64,000 nt of DNA from Billgrantia saliphila (GCF_002930105.1 NZ_PJRN01000005.1:186001-250000); one strand, 5' to 3'. Counted from the stretch's first letter, positions 1 through 13,180 are shown. Notes: generated by a model not told the origin, from the sequence alone. A program made the numbers and translations.

Positions 1-55
1 GCGGAAACTCTACGTCAATCACCGCGCCGATGATTTGTACGATACGTCCGCTCAT
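1..55 (-). CDS. atpD: ATP synthase F1 subunit beta, N-terminal fragment (cut by window edge)
   Basis: Only the first 18 codons are inside the window. They translate to MSGRIVQIIGAVIDVEFP, the typical beginning of the catalytic beta subunit, which hydrolyses or makes ATP in the F1 head. An AAGAGG-type ribosome site lies just upstream of the start at 55. It is the gene after atpG in the atp operon, 68 bases away. The rest lies to the left of the window. Confidence 0.9.
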   Translation of the reverse strand, partial: MSGRIVQIIGAVIDVEFP

Positions 56-95
56 CTTGGTTCCTCTCAAAAACCTGCAAATGAAACCTGTGTGC

Positions 96-118
96 CGGGA
101 GCGCTCGCGGCGCTCCCG
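96..118 (-). other. Intercistronic hairpin between atpG and atpD
   Basis: A perfect 9-bp inverted repeat (CGGGAGCGC / GCGCTCCCG) with a 5-base loop lies in the atpG-atpD gap. There is no T-run, so it is more likely an mRNA processing or stabilising hairpin than a terminator; the operon must continue into atpD. Confidence 0.5.
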
Positions 119-123
119 AGGCG

Positions 124-1008
124 CTATACGGCAGCGGCGCCGCCAACGATCTCGGAAATCTCCTGGGTGATGGCGGCCTGACGGGCCTTGTTGTACACCA
201 TCTCCAGATCGTCGATCAGTCCGCCGGCGTTGTCGGTGGCGTTCTTCATGGCGATCATCCGGGCCGCCTGTTCGCAGGCCCCGTTCTCGACCACCGCCTG
301 ATACACCTGGGATTCGATGAAACGAACCAGCAGGCTATCCAACAGCGCCTTGGCATCCGGCTCATACAGGTAGTCCCAGCTACCGGGACGCTTGTTGTCC
401 TCGTCATCCGCATCGGCTCCCATGTCGGGATCCAGCGGCAGCAACTGTCGAACCACCGGCCTTTGCGTCATGGTGTTGACGAACTCGTTGTACACCACGA
501 AGAGGCGATCCAACTCCCCCTCGTCGTAGGCATCGAGCATCACCTTGACGCTACCGATCAGGTCCTCCATTTCAGGCGCTTCGCCCAGGCCGCTCTTGGC
601 CGCGACCAGGTTACCGCCGTAGTTGCGGAAGAAGCCGCCGGCCTTGCTGCCCAGGGCACAGAAGTCGAGCTCCGCGCCCGCCTTGCGCCACTCCACAGCA
701 CTCCTGACTACGGCCTTGAACAGGTTGACGTTCAGGCCGCCGCACAGGCCGCGGTCGGTGGAAACCACGATGTAACCGACCCGCTTCACCTCGTCGCGCT
801 CGACCAGATAGTCGTGTTTGTACTCGGGATTGGCGTCGGCAAGGTGGCTGGCCACGTTGCGGATCTGCCGGGCATAAGGCTGGCTGGCCTTCATCAGATC
901 TTGCGCTTTACGCATCTTCGACGCAGCGACCATTTCCATGGCGCTGGTGATCTTCTGCGTATTCTTGATGCTCCCGATCTGGGTGCGTATCTCTTTTGCA
1001 GCTGCCAT
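124..1008 (-). CDS. atpG: ATP synthase F1 subunit gamma
   Basis: 294 residues, close to the usual 285-290. Gamma is the central stalk that rotates inside the alpha3-beta3 head and couples it to the c-ring. The N-terminal coiled-coil helix ([20 protein letters not shown]) and the C-terminal helix ([13 protein letters not shown], then [21 protein letters not shown]) are both conserved. A slightly long acidic insert ([16 protein letters not shown], about residues 193-212) precedes the C-terminal helix. Fifth F-type subunit from the left-going operon start, between atpA and atpD. Confidence 0.97.
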   Translation of the reverse strand: MAAAKEIRTQIGSIKNTQKITSAMEMVAASKMRKAQDLMKASQPYARQIRNVASHLADANPEYKHDYLVERDEVKRVGYIVVSTDRGLCGGLNVNLFKAVVRSAVEWRKAGAELDFCALGSKAGGFFRNYGGNLVAAKSGLGEAPEMEDLIGSVKVMLDAYDEGELDRLFVVYNEFVNTMTQRPVVRQLLPLDPDMGADADDEDNKRPGSWDYLYEPDAKALLDSLLVRFIESQVYQAVVENGACEQAARMIAMKNATDNAGGLIDDLEMVYNKARQAAITQEISEIVGGAAAV

Positions 1009-1047
1009 AGCGATCTACCTCGTTCGTGGCCCTCAGAAGATGTCCAT

Positions 1048-1069
1048 GGCCCGCCCTGGCGGGCGGGCC
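1048..1069 (-). other. Intercistronic hairpin between atpA and atpG
   Basis: GGCCCGCC and GGCGGGCC form an 8-bp GC stem around a 6-base loop in the 69-base gap between atpA and atpG. There is no T-run after it on the minus strand, so a role in mRNA processing or stability is more likely than termination (inference). Confidence 0.4.
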
Positions 1070-1077
1070 GGCGGCAT

Positions 1078-2622
<1,545 letters not shown>

Positions 2623-2638
2623 GCCATGTCCCTCAGAC

Positions 2639-3175
2639 TCAGGCGGTAAGAGCTTCGGAGAGCCGGTTCAATCGACCGCGCACCGATCCGTCGATGACGG
2701 TATCGCCGGCACGCAGGATGACGCCCCCGATAAGCTTCGGATCCACCTGAGTGATAATGGAGATTTCGCGATTCAGCCGCTTCTTGAGCGCGCCGGCGAG
2801 CTTGTTCTGCTGATTGTCATCGAGCTCGTAGGCCGAGACGACGGTGACCTCGATGCGCTGGTCATGCTCGGCGCGCAGGTACGCGAACCGCTCCGCGATC
2901 GCGGGAAGCGCCGTCAGTCGACCTTTCTCGCCCAACATGTCGAGGAAAGCCTTCGCCGAGTCGTCGAGCTTGACCTCGGTGAGCTCAATGAGCATGGCCA
3001 CCTTGCGCTCGGGTGAGAAACGCGGGCTGGACAGAAGCTTCTGCACGTCACGTACGGCAACGGCCTGACCCATTTTGTCGAGCCATTCGGACCAGTCGTC
3101 CAGCGCCTGGTGTTCGCGTGCGTGCTCGAACGCCGCTCTAGCATAGGGTCGCGCGACGGTAGACAGTTCCGCCAT
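2639..3175 (-). CDS. atpH: ATP synthase F1 subunit delta
   Basis: 178 residues, family length. Delta links the top of F1 to the b-subunit stator. The sequence starts [19 protein letters not shown] and ends with the conserved segment containing [20 protein letters not shown]. It follows atpF by 11 bases, with an AGGAGGTGA ribosome site immediately upstream. No anomalies are visible. Confidence 0.96.
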   Translation of the reverse strand: MAELSTVARPYARAAFEHAREHQALDDWSEWLDKMGQAVAVRDVQKLLSSPRFSPERKVAMLIELTEVKLDDSAKAFLDMLGEKGRLTALPAIAERFAYLRAEHDQRIEVTVVSAYELDDNQQNKLAGALKKRLNREISIITQVDPKLIGGVILRAGDTVIDGSVRGRLNRLSEALTA

Positions 3176-3186
3176 GGGTCACCTCC

Positions 3187-3657
3187 TCACAGTTCGGCGG
3201 CAAGCTGGTCGAGCAGCTTGCGATGCGCCTTCTCGTCGACGGAGGCTTCCAGGACGCGTTCGGCACCGGCCACGGCGAGGCTGGACACCTGGGCTCGCAG
3301 CTCGTCCTTGGCACGCTGGATTTCCTGATCGATTTCGGCACGCGCGCCGGCGATCAGACGCTCGCCCTCGGCGCGAGCCTGCTCGCGGGCTTCCTCGACG
3401 ATCTGCGCCGAGCGCTTGTTGGCCTGCTCAAGAATCTGCGAAGCCTGCTCCTTGCTCTCGCGCAGCGTCTGGGACGCCTGCTCCTGGGCGAGCTCGAGGT
3501 CACGTGACGCCCGGCTGGCCGCATCGAGACCTTCGGCGATCCTCTTCTGGCGCTCGTGAAGCGCGGTGCTGATCGGCGGCCACACATACTTGATACAGAA
3601 CCAGACAAAAATCGCGAAGGCGATCGTTTGTCCGATAAGCGTCATGTTGATATTCAC
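3187..3657 (-). CDS. atpF: ATP synthase F0 subunit b
   Basis: 156 residues, same length as the E. coli b subunit. One N-terminal membrane helix (about residues 6-26, [20 protein letters not shown]) is followed by a long charged alpha-helical stalk that dimerises and holds delta. Located between atpE and atpH. The start [11 protein letters not shown] is the usual b-subunit start. Confidence 0.97.
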   Translation of the reverse strand: MNINMTLIGQTIAFAIFVWFCIKYVWPPISTALHERQKRIAEGLDAASRASRDLELAQEQASQTLRESKEQASQILEQANKRSAQIVEEAREQARAEGERLIAGARAEIDQEIQRAKDELRAQVSSLAVAGAERVLEASVDEKAHRKLLDQLAAEL

Positions 3658-3702
3658 GGGTATGTACCTCTGACAGGTTCGTGGCGACCGGAAACGAGCA
3701 AA

Positions 3703-3722
3703 CCGAGCGCTTCAGCGCTCGG
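3703..3722 (-). other. Hairpin between atpE and atpF
   Basis: CCGAGCGC and GCGCTCGG form a perfect 8-bp stem with a TTCA loop just after the atpE stop. A 3' hairpin here could protect atpE mRNA and help supply the many c subunits needed per complex. That role is inference; the inverted repeat is seen directly. Confidence 0.5.
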
Positions 3723-3730
3723 CAGCTTCG

Positions 3731-3967
<237 letters not shown>

Positions 3968-4025
3968 CTAGTTTTCGAGTTGACTTTCAAGCGTTAAGGG
4001 TTAGGGGAACTGCAAGTTGCTCGTT

Positions 4026-5268
<1,243 letters not shown>

Positions 5269-5346
5269 CTGTCGACATTCCTGCCCTGCCAGGCAGGGAT
5301 CGAGCGCCGGCCAGTCCGAGCCTATCGCTCAGGCAAACAACGGCGG

Positions 5347-5375
5347 ATTATAGGGAAGCACCCCAGCCTGTTCAA
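5347..5375 (-). promoter_or_regulatory. Sigma70-type promoter of the atp operon
   Basis: On the minus strand TTGAAC (5375-5370), a 17-base spacer, and a perfect TATAAT (5352-5347). It points at atpI, whose start is at 5268, giving a leader of roughly 70 bases. It lies in the 185-base gap between parB and atpI, so the atp operon is transcribed independently of parAB. Confidence 0.75.
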
Positions 5376-5453
5376 CCAGACAAGGCGCTTTTGACGGCGA
5401 ATGGCGCGGCTTTGCGACCAAAGATGGAACCCATTGTCGACATTGCTCGGCGA

Positions 5454-6368
5454 CTAGCGAATGTGTTCGAGGATGCCATCCAGCTCGTCCAGGCTCGAGT
5501 AGCGAATTGTCAAGCGCCCTTTGCCGCCACGACCGTGCTGAATCCTGACCGGAGCGCCGAGCAGCTCGCCGAGCCGCGTCTCGAGTCTCGCAACGTCAGG
5601 GCTCGGCGCCGTTGCGGCCGGTTTCGGCTCCCCCTGAGTCAGGCGCTTCACCAACGCCTCGGTATCGCGCACGGTGAGGTCCTTGTTGACCACTTCGTGG
5701 GCCGCGCGGCGCTGCTTGGCACCCGACAGGGCGAGCAGGGCTCGGGCATGGCCCATGTCCAGATCGCCGCGCTCGAGCAGTGTCTGTACCTCGGGGTCGA
5801 GCGCGAGCAGGCGCAGCAGATTGGCGACCTGAGCGCGCGACTTCCCCACGGCGTCGGCGACCTGCTGCTGGGTGAGCTCGAACTCCTCGAGCAGCCGCTT
5901 GAGCGCCATCGCCTCCTCCACCGGGTTGAGGTTCTCGCGCTGGATGTTCTCGATCAACGCCAGCGCCAGGGCGACCTCGTCGCTGACCTCGCGTATTACC
6001 GCCGGGATGGTGTCGAGTTCGGCGAGCTGGGCGGCACGCCAGCGGCGCTCGCCGGCAACGATCTCGTAGCGCGACTCGCCGATGGGCCGCACCACAATGG
6101 GCTGCATCACACCCTGGGCTCGGATCGAGTCGGCCAGTTCCTCCAGCGCTTCCGGCTGGATATCGCGGCGCGGCTGATACTTGCCGCGGCAGAGCTGGCC
6201 CAGCGGCAGGCGCTCGAGCCGCTCCTCGGCGGCGGCGGGAGCGACGGCGGTTTCGCCGTCCTCGGCAGGGGGGATTTCCACCTCGGGCAGCTCGAGGTTC
6301 TCGCGGCGGCGGGCGCCGGCACCGATCAGGGCATCCAGGCCACGGCCCAGGGCGCGTTTTCGCGTCAT
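5454..6368 (-). CDS. parB: Chromosome-partitioning protein ParB
   Basis: 304 residues. ParB is a CTP-dependent clamp that loads at parS and spreads. The N-terminal tail (KRALGRGLDALIG) that contacts ParA is present. The ParB/Srx domain has GKYQPRRD and the CTP-site motif GERRWRAAQ near residues 130-138. The helix-turn-helix is in LTQQQVADAVGKSRAQVANLLRLL, and the C-terminal dimer domain ends LDGILEHIR. The start is set at 6368 because GAGGG lies 7 bases upstream; the ATG at 6374 abuts that site. Its targets are the parS sites at 39.4-43.3 kb. Confidence 0.96.
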   Translation of the reverse strand: MTRKRALGRGLDALIGAGARRRENLELPEVEIPPAEDGETAVAPAAAEERLERLPLGQLCRGKYQPRRDIQPEALEELADSIRAQGVMQPIVVRPIGESRYEIVAGERRWRAAQLAELDTIPAVIREVSDEVALALALIENIQRENLNPVEEAMALKRLLEEFELTQQQVADAVGKSRAQVANLLRLLALDPEVQTLLERGDLDMGHARALLALSGAKQRRAAHEVVNKDLTVRDTEALVKRLTQGEPKPAATAPSPDVARLETRLGELLGAPVRIQHGRGGKGRLTIRYSSLDELDGILEHIR

Positions 6369-6421
6369 CAGCATTCCCTCATCACAACGAGCGTATCACA
6401 CGGGCAGAACGTGCCGGTCAC

Positions 6422-7192
6422 CTAGAGCGACAGACGACGAATCAGTTCTTTGGCCAGCACCCGGTGGGCCTGACTGCCCCGCGAGAAGCGAGCGTACTTG
6501 GTCACCGGCAAACCATGGCTCGGCGCCTCGGCCACCCGGACGTTGCGCGGAATGGTGGTCTTCAGCAGCGTTTCGCCGAAGTAGTCGCGCAGCTGCTTGC
6601 TGACGTCCCGGGTCAAGCTGTTGCGACCGTCGAACATGGTGCGCAGGATGCCATAGATTGCCAGGTCGGGGTTCACGCTATCCTTGATCTGTTCCACGGT
6701 ATCGAGCAGTGCCGAGAGCCCTTCGAGGGCGTAGAACTCGCACTGCAGCGGTATCAATACACCGTTGGCGGCGGTCAAGGCGTTGACGGTGAGCATGTTC
6801 AGCGACGGTGGACAGTCGATCAGCACCACGTCGTACTCACCCGCGACGCTGGCCAAGGCCTCGGTCAGGCTGCGTTCACGCCCTTCGGCACGGTCGAGCA
6901 GTTCGACCTCTGCGGCGGTGAGATCGCCGTTGCCGGGCAGCAGGGTATACCCCGCGGTGGGACAGTCGAGCATCACCTCGGTGGCACGCTTCTCGCCCAG
7001 CAGCAGGTCAAGCACGCTGCCGTCGAGCGAGTGCTTGTCGATGCCGCTGCCCATGGTGGCATGCCCCTGGGGATCCAGATCGACCAGCAGCACGCGTCGA
7101 TCCAGCGCCGCCAGGCTAGCGGCCAGGTTGACGGCGGTGGTGGTCTTGCCCACGCCGCCCTTCTGGTTGGTCAAGGCGATAATCTGGGTCAC
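6422..7192 (-). CDS. parA: Chromosome-partitioning ATPase ParA (Soj)
   Basis: 256 residues from a GTG start (VTQIIALTNQKGGVGKTTTA). AGGGG lies 9 bases before the GTG, whereas the upstream ATG at 7210 has no ribosome site. The deviant Walker A KGGVGKTT is at residues 11-18, and the Walker B region is VVLIDCPPSLN. ParA binds DNA non-specifically as an ATP dimer and is released by ParB, moving the origin region. It sits between rsmG (27 bases) and parB (53 bases). Confidence 0.95.
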   Translation of the reverse strand: MTQIIALTNQKGGVGKTTTAVNLAASLAALDRRVLLVDLDPQGHATMGSGIDKHSLDGSVLDLLLGEKRATEVMLDCPTAGYTLLPGNGDLTAAEVELLDRAEGRERSLTEALASVAGEYDVVLIDCPPSLNMLTVNALTAANGVLIPLQCEFYALEGLSALLDTVEQIKDSVNPDLAIYGILRTMFDGRNSLTRDVSKQLRDYFGETLLKTTIPRNVRVAEAPSHGLPVTKYARFSRGSQAHRVLAKELIRRLSL

Positions 7193-7219
7193 GGACGATT
7201 TCCCCTGCATCGACGGCGC

Positions 7220-7885
7220 TCAGTGGCGGCCTGGATTGGAATCGGTTCGCTCGATGATCAACAACGCACGCTCGCCTGCCGTGAACGGGACCGTCAGCGC
7301 ATGGCGTTCACGAATCGTCATCCCCGGGTCCAGATCGGCCAGCTCATCGTCGACGGCCGGTCCCTTCATGGCGAGCCAGCGACCGTCGATCGCTACCAGG
7401 TGTTCGGTCAGGCTCGTGAAGTCCGCGAGGCTGGCGAAGGCACGGGAGATCACCTGGGCGAAACCGCCCGGGGGTGCGTCGAAGGCCTCGACGCGAGCCT
7501 GTACCGGCGTGACGTTGTCCAGCCCGAGCTCCATCACCGCCTGGCGCTGGAAGCGAACTTTCTTGCCGTTGCTGTCGAGCAGCGTGACCCCAAGCGCGGG
7601 CTCGAGAATCGCCAGCACCAGACCCGGGAGCCCCGGGCCGGCGCCCACGTCGAGCAGCGGCGCGCGGCTCACGAAGGGCAGCACGGCCGCGCTGTCGAGC
7701 AGGTGACGGGCCACCATTTCCTCGGGCGAGCGTATCGCGGTGAGGTTATAGGCGCGATTCCACTTGTGCAACAGCCCGACCAGTCGTAGCAGACGCTCGC
7801 GCTGGTCGACGTCCACGACGATATCCAGTTCGGCCAGGCCCGCATCGAGCCGCGTCGCCACCTGCGGGGTCAAGGCATCGCTCAT
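7220..7885 (-). CDS. rsmG: 16S rRNA (guanine-527-N7)-methyltransferase RsmG
   Basis: 221 residues, family length 205-215. Methylates G527 of 16S rRNA with S-adenosylmethionine. The SAM motif [17 protein letters not shown] (about residues 69-85) and the downstream ARVEAFD/ SRAFASL segments are intact. Its start overlaps the mnmG stop by 4 bases, so translation is coupled. Formerly gidB. Confidence 0.95.
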   Translation of the reverse strand: MSDALTPQVATRLDAGLAELDIVVDVDQRERLLRLVGLLHKWNRAYNLTAIRSPEEMVARHLLDSAAVLPFVSRAPLLDVGAGPGLPGLVLAILEPALGVTLLDSNGKKVRFQRQAVMELGLDNVTPVQARVEAFDAPPGGFAQVISRAFASLADFTSLTEHLVAIDGRWLAMKGPAVDDELADLDPGMTIRERHALTVPFTAGERALLIIERTDSNPGRH

Positions 7886-9777
7886 CCGTTGGCCACCCGG
7901 TGTTCGTCGAGCAGGCGACGCTTCTTGAGGTGAATCAATAGGATAGATACCGCCGCCGGAGTCACGCCGGAGATGCGGGCAGCCTGGGCCAGGGTCTGCG
8001 GGCGCGCCTCGGCGAGCTTCTGGCGGATCTCGTGGGAAAGCCCCTCGACTCGGGCATAGTCGAGGTCGGCCGGCAGCGGTGTCGCCTCGTGACGCTTGAG
8101 CTTGTCGATCTCGTCCTGCTGCCGGTCGATGTAACCCTGATACTTGGCCTGGATCTGCACCTGTTCGGCCACCGTCTCGTCGCCCACCGGCTCACCGACG
8201 AGCCCGGCGACGTCAGCGTAGCCGAGCTCGGGGCGCTTGAGCAGGTCGAGCAGGCTGTATTCGCGGGTAAGCGGCTTGCCGGTCTTCGCCTCGACGGCGG
8301 CGGCGGCGGCACTGCCGGGCTGGACCCAGCCGGACCTGAGCCGTGCGCTCTCACGCTCGATCGCCTCGCGCTTTTGGCTGAACGCAGCCCAGCGAGTATC
8401 GTCGATCAGACCCAGATCTCGACCGGCTTCGGTCAGGCGCAGGTCGGCGTTGTCCTCGCGCAGTAGCAGCCGGTACTCGGCGCGAGAGGTGAACATGCGG
8501 TAGGGCTCCTTCGTGCCCAAGGTGATCAGATCGTCGACCAACACTCCGAGATAGGCCTCGTCGCGCCGCGGCCACCAGGCCTCGAGACCGCGTGCGCGCC
8601 GCGCCGCGTTGAGCCCTGCCAGCAATCCCTGGGCACCGGCTTCCTCGTAGCCGGTGGTGCCGTTGATTTGCCCGGCGAAGAACAGATTGTGGATAAATTT
8701 GGTCTCCAGCGAGTGCTTCAGGTCGCGTGGGTCGAAGAAATCGTACTCGATGGCGTAGCCGGGCCGGGTGATATGGGCGTTTTCCAGCCCCTTGATCGAG
8801 CGCACCACCTGGAGCTGCACGTCGAAGGGCAGCGAGGTGGAGATGCCGTTGGGGTAGAGCTCGTGGGTATCGAGTCCTTCCGGTTCGACGAACACCTGAT
8901 GGCTCGCCTTGTCGGCGAAACGGTGCACCTTGTCCTCGATCGACGGGCAGTAACGCGGCCCGACGCCTCCGATCACGCCGGAGTACATGGGCGAGCGGTC
9001 GAGGTTGGCGAAAATGATCTCGTGGGTGCGCTCGTTGGTGTGGGCAATGTGGCAGCTCACCTGGCGCGGATGCATGTCGCGCCGGCCCAGATAGGACATC
9101 ACCGGCGTCGGCGTGTCGCCGGGCTGCTCCTCGAGCACCGAGAAATCGACGCTCTTGGCATCCAGCCGCGGCGGGGTGCCGGTCTTGAGCCGGTCGACCC
9201 GAAACGGCAGCGCGCGCAGGCGGGTCGCCAGAGCGTTCGAGGGCGGGTCGCCGGCGCGGCCGCCGCGACTCTGCTCAAGACCGATATGAATCACTCCACC
9301 GAGGAAGGTGCCGGTGCACAGCACCACCGTTTCGGCACGCAAGCGAATGCCGGCTTCGGTTACCACGCCGCGGACCGTGTCGCCGTCGACGATCAGGTCG
9401 CCCGCAGCCTGCTGGAACAGCGTCAGATTGGGCTGGCTTTCCAGCATACCGCGTATGGCCGCCTTGTAGCGTACGCGGTCGGCCTGAGCGCGGGTGGCGC
9501 GTACCGCCGGCCCCTTGCGGGCGTTGAGCACACGGAACTGAATACCGCCGAGATCGGTGGCCAGCCCCATGGCGCCGCCCAACGCATCGATCTCCTTGAC
9601 CAGATGGCTCTTGCCGATCCCGCCGATGGCGGGGTTGCAGGACATCTGGCCGAGAGTCTCGATGTTGTGGGTCAACAACAGGGTCTGACAGCCCATGCGG
9701 GCGGAGGCCAGAGCGGCTTCGGTACCCGCATGGCCGCCGCCGATGACGATGACGTCAAAGCGGTCGGGATACTCCAA
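7882..9777 (-). CDS. mnmG: tRNA uridine 5-carboxymethylaminomethyl modification enzyme MnmG
   Basis: 631 residues (E. coli 629). FAD-binding partner of MnmE for wobble U34 modification. The dinucleotide fold [12 protein letters not shown] is at residues 13-24, the signature [15 protein letters not shown] is present, and the C-terminal helical tRNA/MnmE domain ends with the [17 protein letters not shown] segment. In many relatives mnmE lies directly upstream; here mnmE is about 22 kb away and the upstream region holds DnaA-box-like sites. Confidence 0.97.
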   Translation of the reverse strand: MEYPDRFDVIVIGGGHAGTEAALASARMGCQTLLLTHNIETLGQMSCNPAIGGIGKSHLVKEIDALGGAMGLATDLGGIQFRVLNARKGPAVRATRAQADRVRYKAAIRGMLESQPNLTLFQQAAGDLIVDGDTVRGVVTEAGIRLRAETVVLCTGTFLGGVIHIGLEQSRGGRAGDPPSNALATRLRALPFRVDRLKTGTPPRLDAKSVDFSVLEEQPGDTPTPVMSYLGRRDMHPRQVSCHIAHTNERTHEIIFANLDRSPMYSGVIGGVGPRYCPSIEDKVHRFADKASHQVFVEPEGLDTHELYPNGISTSLPFDVQLQVVRSIKGLENAHITRPGYAIEYDFFDPRDLKHSLETKFIHNLFFAGQINGTTGYEEAGAQGLLAGLNAARRARGLEAWWPRRDEAYLGVLVDDLITLGTKEPYRMFTSRAEYRLLLREDNADLRLTEAGRDLGLIDDTRWAAFSQKREAIERESARLRSGWVQPGSAAAAAVEAKTGKPLTREYSLLDLLKRPELGYADVAGLVGEPVGDETVAEQVQIQAKYQGYIDRQQDEIDKLKRHEATPLPADLDYARVEGLSHEIRQKLAEARPQTLAQAARISGVTPAAVSILLIHLKKRRLLDEHRVANG

Positions 9778-10264
9778 GTTACACCTCGTTGCGCTTGCGC
9801 GCGGATATTTCCATAGGGGGTGAAAAACAGCCTGGCAGTATAAACCGCCTGTGGGTAAGCGTCAGGGGTTTTCCACATTCGGTTCGCCGGCGAGCTTTCA
9901 ATCTCACCAGACTAAACAAAACAGAATGATTAAAAGAGAGAAGTTCTGTTGTGGTTGTAACTACTGGTGTGGACAAAAACGGTGGATAACCTTAAAAATC
10001 ACTTATGCAACATTAGGATGCATTGTTGACGGCTGCGGGGGAAAGCGGCTGACGCCCTGAGGGTGAACGGTGTCGAGCCTGTGGATGAATGGAGCGGTTG
10101 CCCACAGGCGAGACGCTACACGCTTTTTCCACCGCCGGCTACCGGGGTTGTCACCGCAACTGTGAACAACCGGATGTTGCAGTCGGCAATGGCGCAACCG
10201 TGCGGCTGCGAGAGCAAAACAGGGCAATAAGCGTGAAAAGATATCCACAGGCATGAACAGGCAT
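9778..10264. other. Gene-free region with DnaA-box-like 9-mers; oriC candidate A
   Basis: No convincing gene. One-mismatch matches to the DnaA box TTATCCACA/TGTGGATAA are at 9850-9858, 9869-9877, 9968-9976, 9981-9989, 10080-10088 and 10241-10249; weaker ones at 10098-10106 and 10161-10169. The segment 9897-10020 is AT-rich beside the 9968/9989 pair. In Enterobacteria oriC lies exactly here, upstream of mnmG (gidA). Origin activity is inference; the rpmH-dnaA gap is a second candidate. Confidence 0.55.
9837..9865 (-). promoter_or_regulatory. Probable mnmG promoter
   Basis: On the minus strand CTGACG (9865-9860), 17 bases, TATACT (9842-9837), about 60 bases before the mnmG start. A DnaA-like 9-mer (9850-9858) falls in the spacer, so DnaA binding could affect mnmG transcription (inference). 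Confidence 0.5.
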
Positions 10265-10294
10265 AAAAAAGGCCCTGTCGATCGCGACAGGGCC
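10265..10294 (-). terminator. Rho-independent terminator of the amino-acid ABC transporter operon
   Basis: A 10-bp stem GGCCCTGTCG / CGACAGGGCC with a 4-base loop, followed on the minus strand by six T (10270-10265). It is 38 bases after the ATPase gene stop and separates that operon from oriC candidate A and mnmG. Confidence 0.85.
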
Positions 10295-10332
10295 TGCACG
10301 GCAATTTCCGCAAGCGCTTGCGAATAGAGTTA

Positions 10333-11106
10333 TCAGTGCTTGAGCACCCGCGACAGGAAGTTCTGGGTACGCTCGTGCTGTGGTGAATCGAAGAGGATGT
10401 CGGGAGCCGCCTGCTCGACGATTTCGCCCTTGTGAATAAAGACCACCCGATCGGCGACCTCGCGGGCGAAGCCCATCTCGTGTGTGACCACGACCATGGT
10501 CATGCCCTCTCGTGCCAGCTCGCGCATGGCGTCGAGGACCTCGCCGATCATCTCCGGGTCGAGCGCCGAGGTGGGCTCGTCGAACAGCATCAGGCGTGGC
10601 TCCATGGCGAGTGCCCGCGCCAGAGCGACGCGCTGCTGCTGGCCGCCCGAGAGCTGGCTGGGGTATTTGCTTGCCTGATCGGCGATACCGACCCGCTCGA
10701 GCAGACGTTCGGCGGTCTCGACCGCGTCGGCGCGGCTCCAGCCGCGCACTTTCATCGGCGCCAGCGACACGTTGTCGAGTACGCTGAGGTGGGGAAAGAG
10801 ATTGAACTGCTGAAACACCATGCCGACTTCGGTGCGGATCCGCTGCAGTGCCCGGTTGCTCTTGCCGTTGGGCAGCAGCTCGTTGCCGTCGACCTCGATG
10901 TGCCCATGCTGGAACTCCTCGAGGCCGTTGATGCAGCGAATCAAGGTGGATTTGCCGGAACCGCTGGCGCCGATCACCACGACCACTTCGCCGGGTTGGA
11001 TCGCGAGGTCGATGTCCTTGAGCACGTGCAGGTCGCCGAAGTACTTGTTGACCTTCGCCATGTGCACGATGGGTTCGGCGCTGGAAGGGGAGTTGTCTTG
11101 GGTCAT
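10333..11106 (-). CDS. Polar amino-acid ABC transporter ATP-binding protein (GlnQ type)
   Basis: 257 residues. Walker [12 protein letters not shown] (about 42-52), signature [16 protein letters not shown] (about 152-167), Walker [15 protein letters not shown] and the H-loop [17 protein letters not shown] are all intact. Polar amino-acid family ATPases energise uptake through the permease encoded 10 bases upstream. The substrate is probably glutamine or a related amino acid, from the GlnH-like binding protein; not proven by sequence. Last gene of the operon, followed by a strong terminator. Confidence 0.9.
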   Translation of the reverse strand: MTQDNSPSSAEPIVHMAKVNKYFGDLHVLKDIDLAIQPGEVVVVIGASGSGKSTLIRCINGLEEFQHGHIEVDGNELLPNGKSNRALQRIRTEVGMVFQQFNLFPHLSVLDNVSLAPMKVRGWSRADAVETAERLLERVGIADQASKYPSQLSGGQQQRVALARALAMEPRLMLFDEPTSALDPEMIGEVLDAMRELAREGMTMVVVTHEMGFAREVADRVVFIHKGEIVEQAAPDILFDSPQHERTQNFLSRVLKH

Positions 11107-11116
11107 GTCGCGCTCC

Positions 11117-11788
11117 TTATTGTCCGACCAGGCCCTTGCGCTCGAGCAGGCGCAATGCGAAAGACAGGCTCAGCGTTATCGCCAAGTAGAGGAGGGCGAC
11201 CATCAGGTAGACTTCCAGGGCGTTGAAGGTGGTGGCGATGTAGACCTGCCCCTGGCGCACCAGCTCGCCCACGCCGATCACCGAAAACAGCGAGGTGTCC
11301 TTGATGCTGATAATGCCCTGGTTACCGAGCGATGGGATCATGCGGCGAAACGCCTGGGGCCAGATGATGTAGCGGAACGCCTGGGTTCGCGAAAGGCCCA
11401 GCGACAGACTGGCCTCGCGCTGGCCGCGGTCGATCGACTGGACGCCACCGCGCACGATCTCGGAAATATAGGCGCCGGAATTCACCGCGATCGCCGCGAT
11501 ACCCGCCACCAGCGCGTTGATGGGCCCGCCGAGAAGTTGCGGCAGGCCGTAGAAGATGAACAGTACCTGCACCAGCACCGGCGTGCCGCGGAAGATCTCG
11601 ATGTAGGCCACGGCCGGAATTCGCAGCCAGGCGATGGGGCTGATGCGCAGCAGGCCGAAGAGAATGCCGATGAGAAAGCCGATGGCCAGGCCACCGAAGG
11701 AGATCAGCAAGGTATAGGGTATCCCCTTCAGCAGGAAGGGAATGGAGGCGAAAGCGGCCTCCCAGTCGAATTGGAAGGTGACGTCCAC
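11117..11788 (-). CDS. Polar amino-acid ABC transporter permease (GlnP type)
   Basis: 223 residues, family length about 220. About five membrane helices and the cytoplasmic EAA loop ([21 protein letters not shown] near residues 130-150) that docks the ATPase. Starts [22 protein letters not shown], typical of the His/Glu/Gln permease family. Between the binding-protein gene and the ATPase gene; a strong hairpin lies upstream. A single permease gene implies a homodimeric channel. Confidence 0.9.
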   Translation of the reverse strand: MDVTFQFDWEAAFASIPFLLKGIPYTLLISFGGLAIGFLIGILFGLLRISPIAWLRIPAVAYIEIFRGTPVLVQVLFIFYGLPQLLGGPINALVAGIAAIAVNSGAYISEIVRGGVQSIDRGQREASLSLGLSRTQAFRYIIWPQAFRRMIPSLGNQGIISIKDTSLFSVIGVGELVRQGQVYIATTFNALEVYLMVALLYLAITLSLSFALRLLERKGLVGQ

Positions 11789-11839
11789 GTGGGTTCTCCC
11801 GTCAGGATGCGTCTCGGGGAAGATGGGGGTGACAACGCA

Positions 11840-11868
11840 GCGGGGTCGGGTCCATGACCCGACCCCGC
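11840..11868 (-). other. Intercistronic hairpin between binding-protein and permease genes
   Basis: A perfect 12-bp stem (GCGGGGTCGGGT / ACCCGACCCCGC) around a CCATG loop, in the 99-base gap after the binding-protein gene. No T-run follows. Such hairpins in transport operons (e.g. malE-malF) keep the binding-protein mRNA more abundant than the permease mRNA; applied here this is inference. Confidence 0.6.
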
Positions 11869-11887
11869 GATCAGGATGCTCGGGGCA

Positions 11888-12652
11888 TCACTCGTCGCTG
11901 GCGCTGCCGAACCACTTCTCGTGGATCTCGTCGTAAGTGCCGTCCTCGCGCATCTCGGCCAGGGCCTCGTTGGTGGGTTCGACCCACTCGCTGCCCTTGA
12001 CGAACACGATGCCGTACTGCTGGCCTTCGTAGAGCGGGCCGACCACCTTGACCCGGCCTTCGCCGCGGGTCTGGGAGAAGTAGCCGACGTTGGGCGCATC
12101 GTAGAAGACCGCATCGACGCTGCCGCCGAGCAGGGCCATGTACATGTCGCTGCTGCCCGGGTAGGGAGTGATGTCGGCTTCGTCGCCGAGATTCTCCTCG
12201 AGGAAGTCATAGCTGGTGGAACCGACCTTGGTGCCGATCTTCTTGCCCTTGAGGTCGTCGATCTCCTCGACGCCTTCCTCATCGGCGCGTACCAGAATCC
12301 TCAGGCCGCTGTCGTAGTAGGGGTCGGAAAAGTCGACGATCTCGGCACGCTCGTCGGTGATGGTGATGCCGGCGATGGCGATATCCACATTGCCGGTCTG
12401 TACCGCGGGAATGATGCCATTGAAATCCATCGTCTCGATTTCGTATTCGAAACCTGCCCGCTCGGCCACCTCGGCAAGGATGTCCATGTCGAAGCCGACC
12501 ATCTCGCCGGATTCCTGGTCCATCATCTCGAAGGGGACGAAGCTCGGGTCGGTGACCACGTCGAGCGTTTCGTTGGCGGTGACCATGCCGGAGAGACCGA
12601 ACCCGAAGGCAATGGCGGAGACCAGGGTGGCCGTCTTCACTTGTCGTTTCAT
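11888..12652 (-). CDS. Periplasmic amino-acid-binding protein (GlnH-like)
   Basis: 254 residues from the chosen start [11 protein letters not shown], which has GGGG six bases upstream. Signal peptide about residues 1-26 with cleavage after MVTA. The mature SBP_bac_3 domain begins [17 protein letters not shown] and contains the family run [15 protein letters not shown] and the ligand-site segment [22 protein letters not shown] (split here by family convention). It captures an amino acid and delivers it to the permease. First gene of the operon; the specificity is inferred from similarity to GlnH. Confidence 0.88.
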   Translation of the reverse strand: MKRQVKTATLVSAIAFGFGLSGMVTANETLDVVTDPSFVPFEMMDQESGEMVGFDMDILAEVAERAGFEYEIETMDFNGIIPAVQTGNVDIAIAGITITDERAEIVDFSDPYYDSGLRILVRADEEGVEEIDDLKGKKIGTKVGSTSYDFLEENLGDEADITPYPGSSDMYMALLGGSVDAVFYDAPNVGYFSQTRGEGRVKVVGPLYEGQQYGIVFVKGSEWVEPTNEALAEMREDGTYDEIHEKWFGSASDE

Positions 12653-12730
12653 ACGTTTCCCCATGGTGAATTGTTGTGGCGTTAGCCTTTCAACCATGGC
12701 GAGTTCACGGGGAAGCGTCAAGTCAAGGGG

Positions 12731-13084
12731 TTACACCATGAAGGAGGCGCCGCAGCCGCAGGTCGTGGTGGCGTTGGGGTTCTGTACCAGGAAGCGGGCA
12801 CCGGCCAGCCCCTCCTCGTAATCCACGGTGGAGCCAACCAGGTACTGGTAGGAAAGTTCGTCGACCACCAGCGCGACATCGCCGAAATCGATGAGCGTAT
12901 CGTCCTCGCCGACCGTATCGGCGAAGTCGAAACCGTATTGGAAACCCGAACAGCCGCCGCCCGTCACATAGACGCGAAGCTTGAGACCGGGGTTGCCTTG
13001 TTCCTCGATGAGCGCTCGCAGCCGCTTCCTGGCGGCATGGGAGAGCAACATGGGAGTAGGCACGAAAGATTCTGCACCGCTCAT
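12731..13084 (-). CDS. erpA: Iron-sulfur cluster insertion protein ErpA
   Basis: 117 residues. A-type carrier that passes Fe-S clusters to targets such as IspG/IspH. The three ligand cysteines are visible: [11 protein letters not shown] and the C-terminal TCGCGASF. The start at 13084 (MSGAESF) has GGAGG six bases upstream; an ATG six bases earlier abuts it. Alone between argC and the transporter operon, as often seen with argC-erpA neighbours in gammaproteobacteria. Confidence 0.93.
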   Translation of the reverse strand: MSGAESFVPTPMLLSHAARKRLRALIEEQGNPGLKLRVYVTGGGCSGFQYGFDFADTVGEDDTLIDFGDVALVVDELSYQYLVGSTVDYEEGLAGARFLVQNPNATTTCGCGASFMV

Positions 13085-13180
13085 GGGCATCCTCCCCTGA
13101 GCTTGATGAATGGTAACGGACGATTATCCGCATTCCCCAGCAAAAGGGTCAACTATTTGCCGGAGTAGTGTGCCTGGCTC

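Noticed and set aside
3490-3515. GTCACGTGAC palindrome in atpF considered as parS
   Set aside because: Matches only the central CACGTG; the flanking TGTTTC/GAAACA arms are absent.
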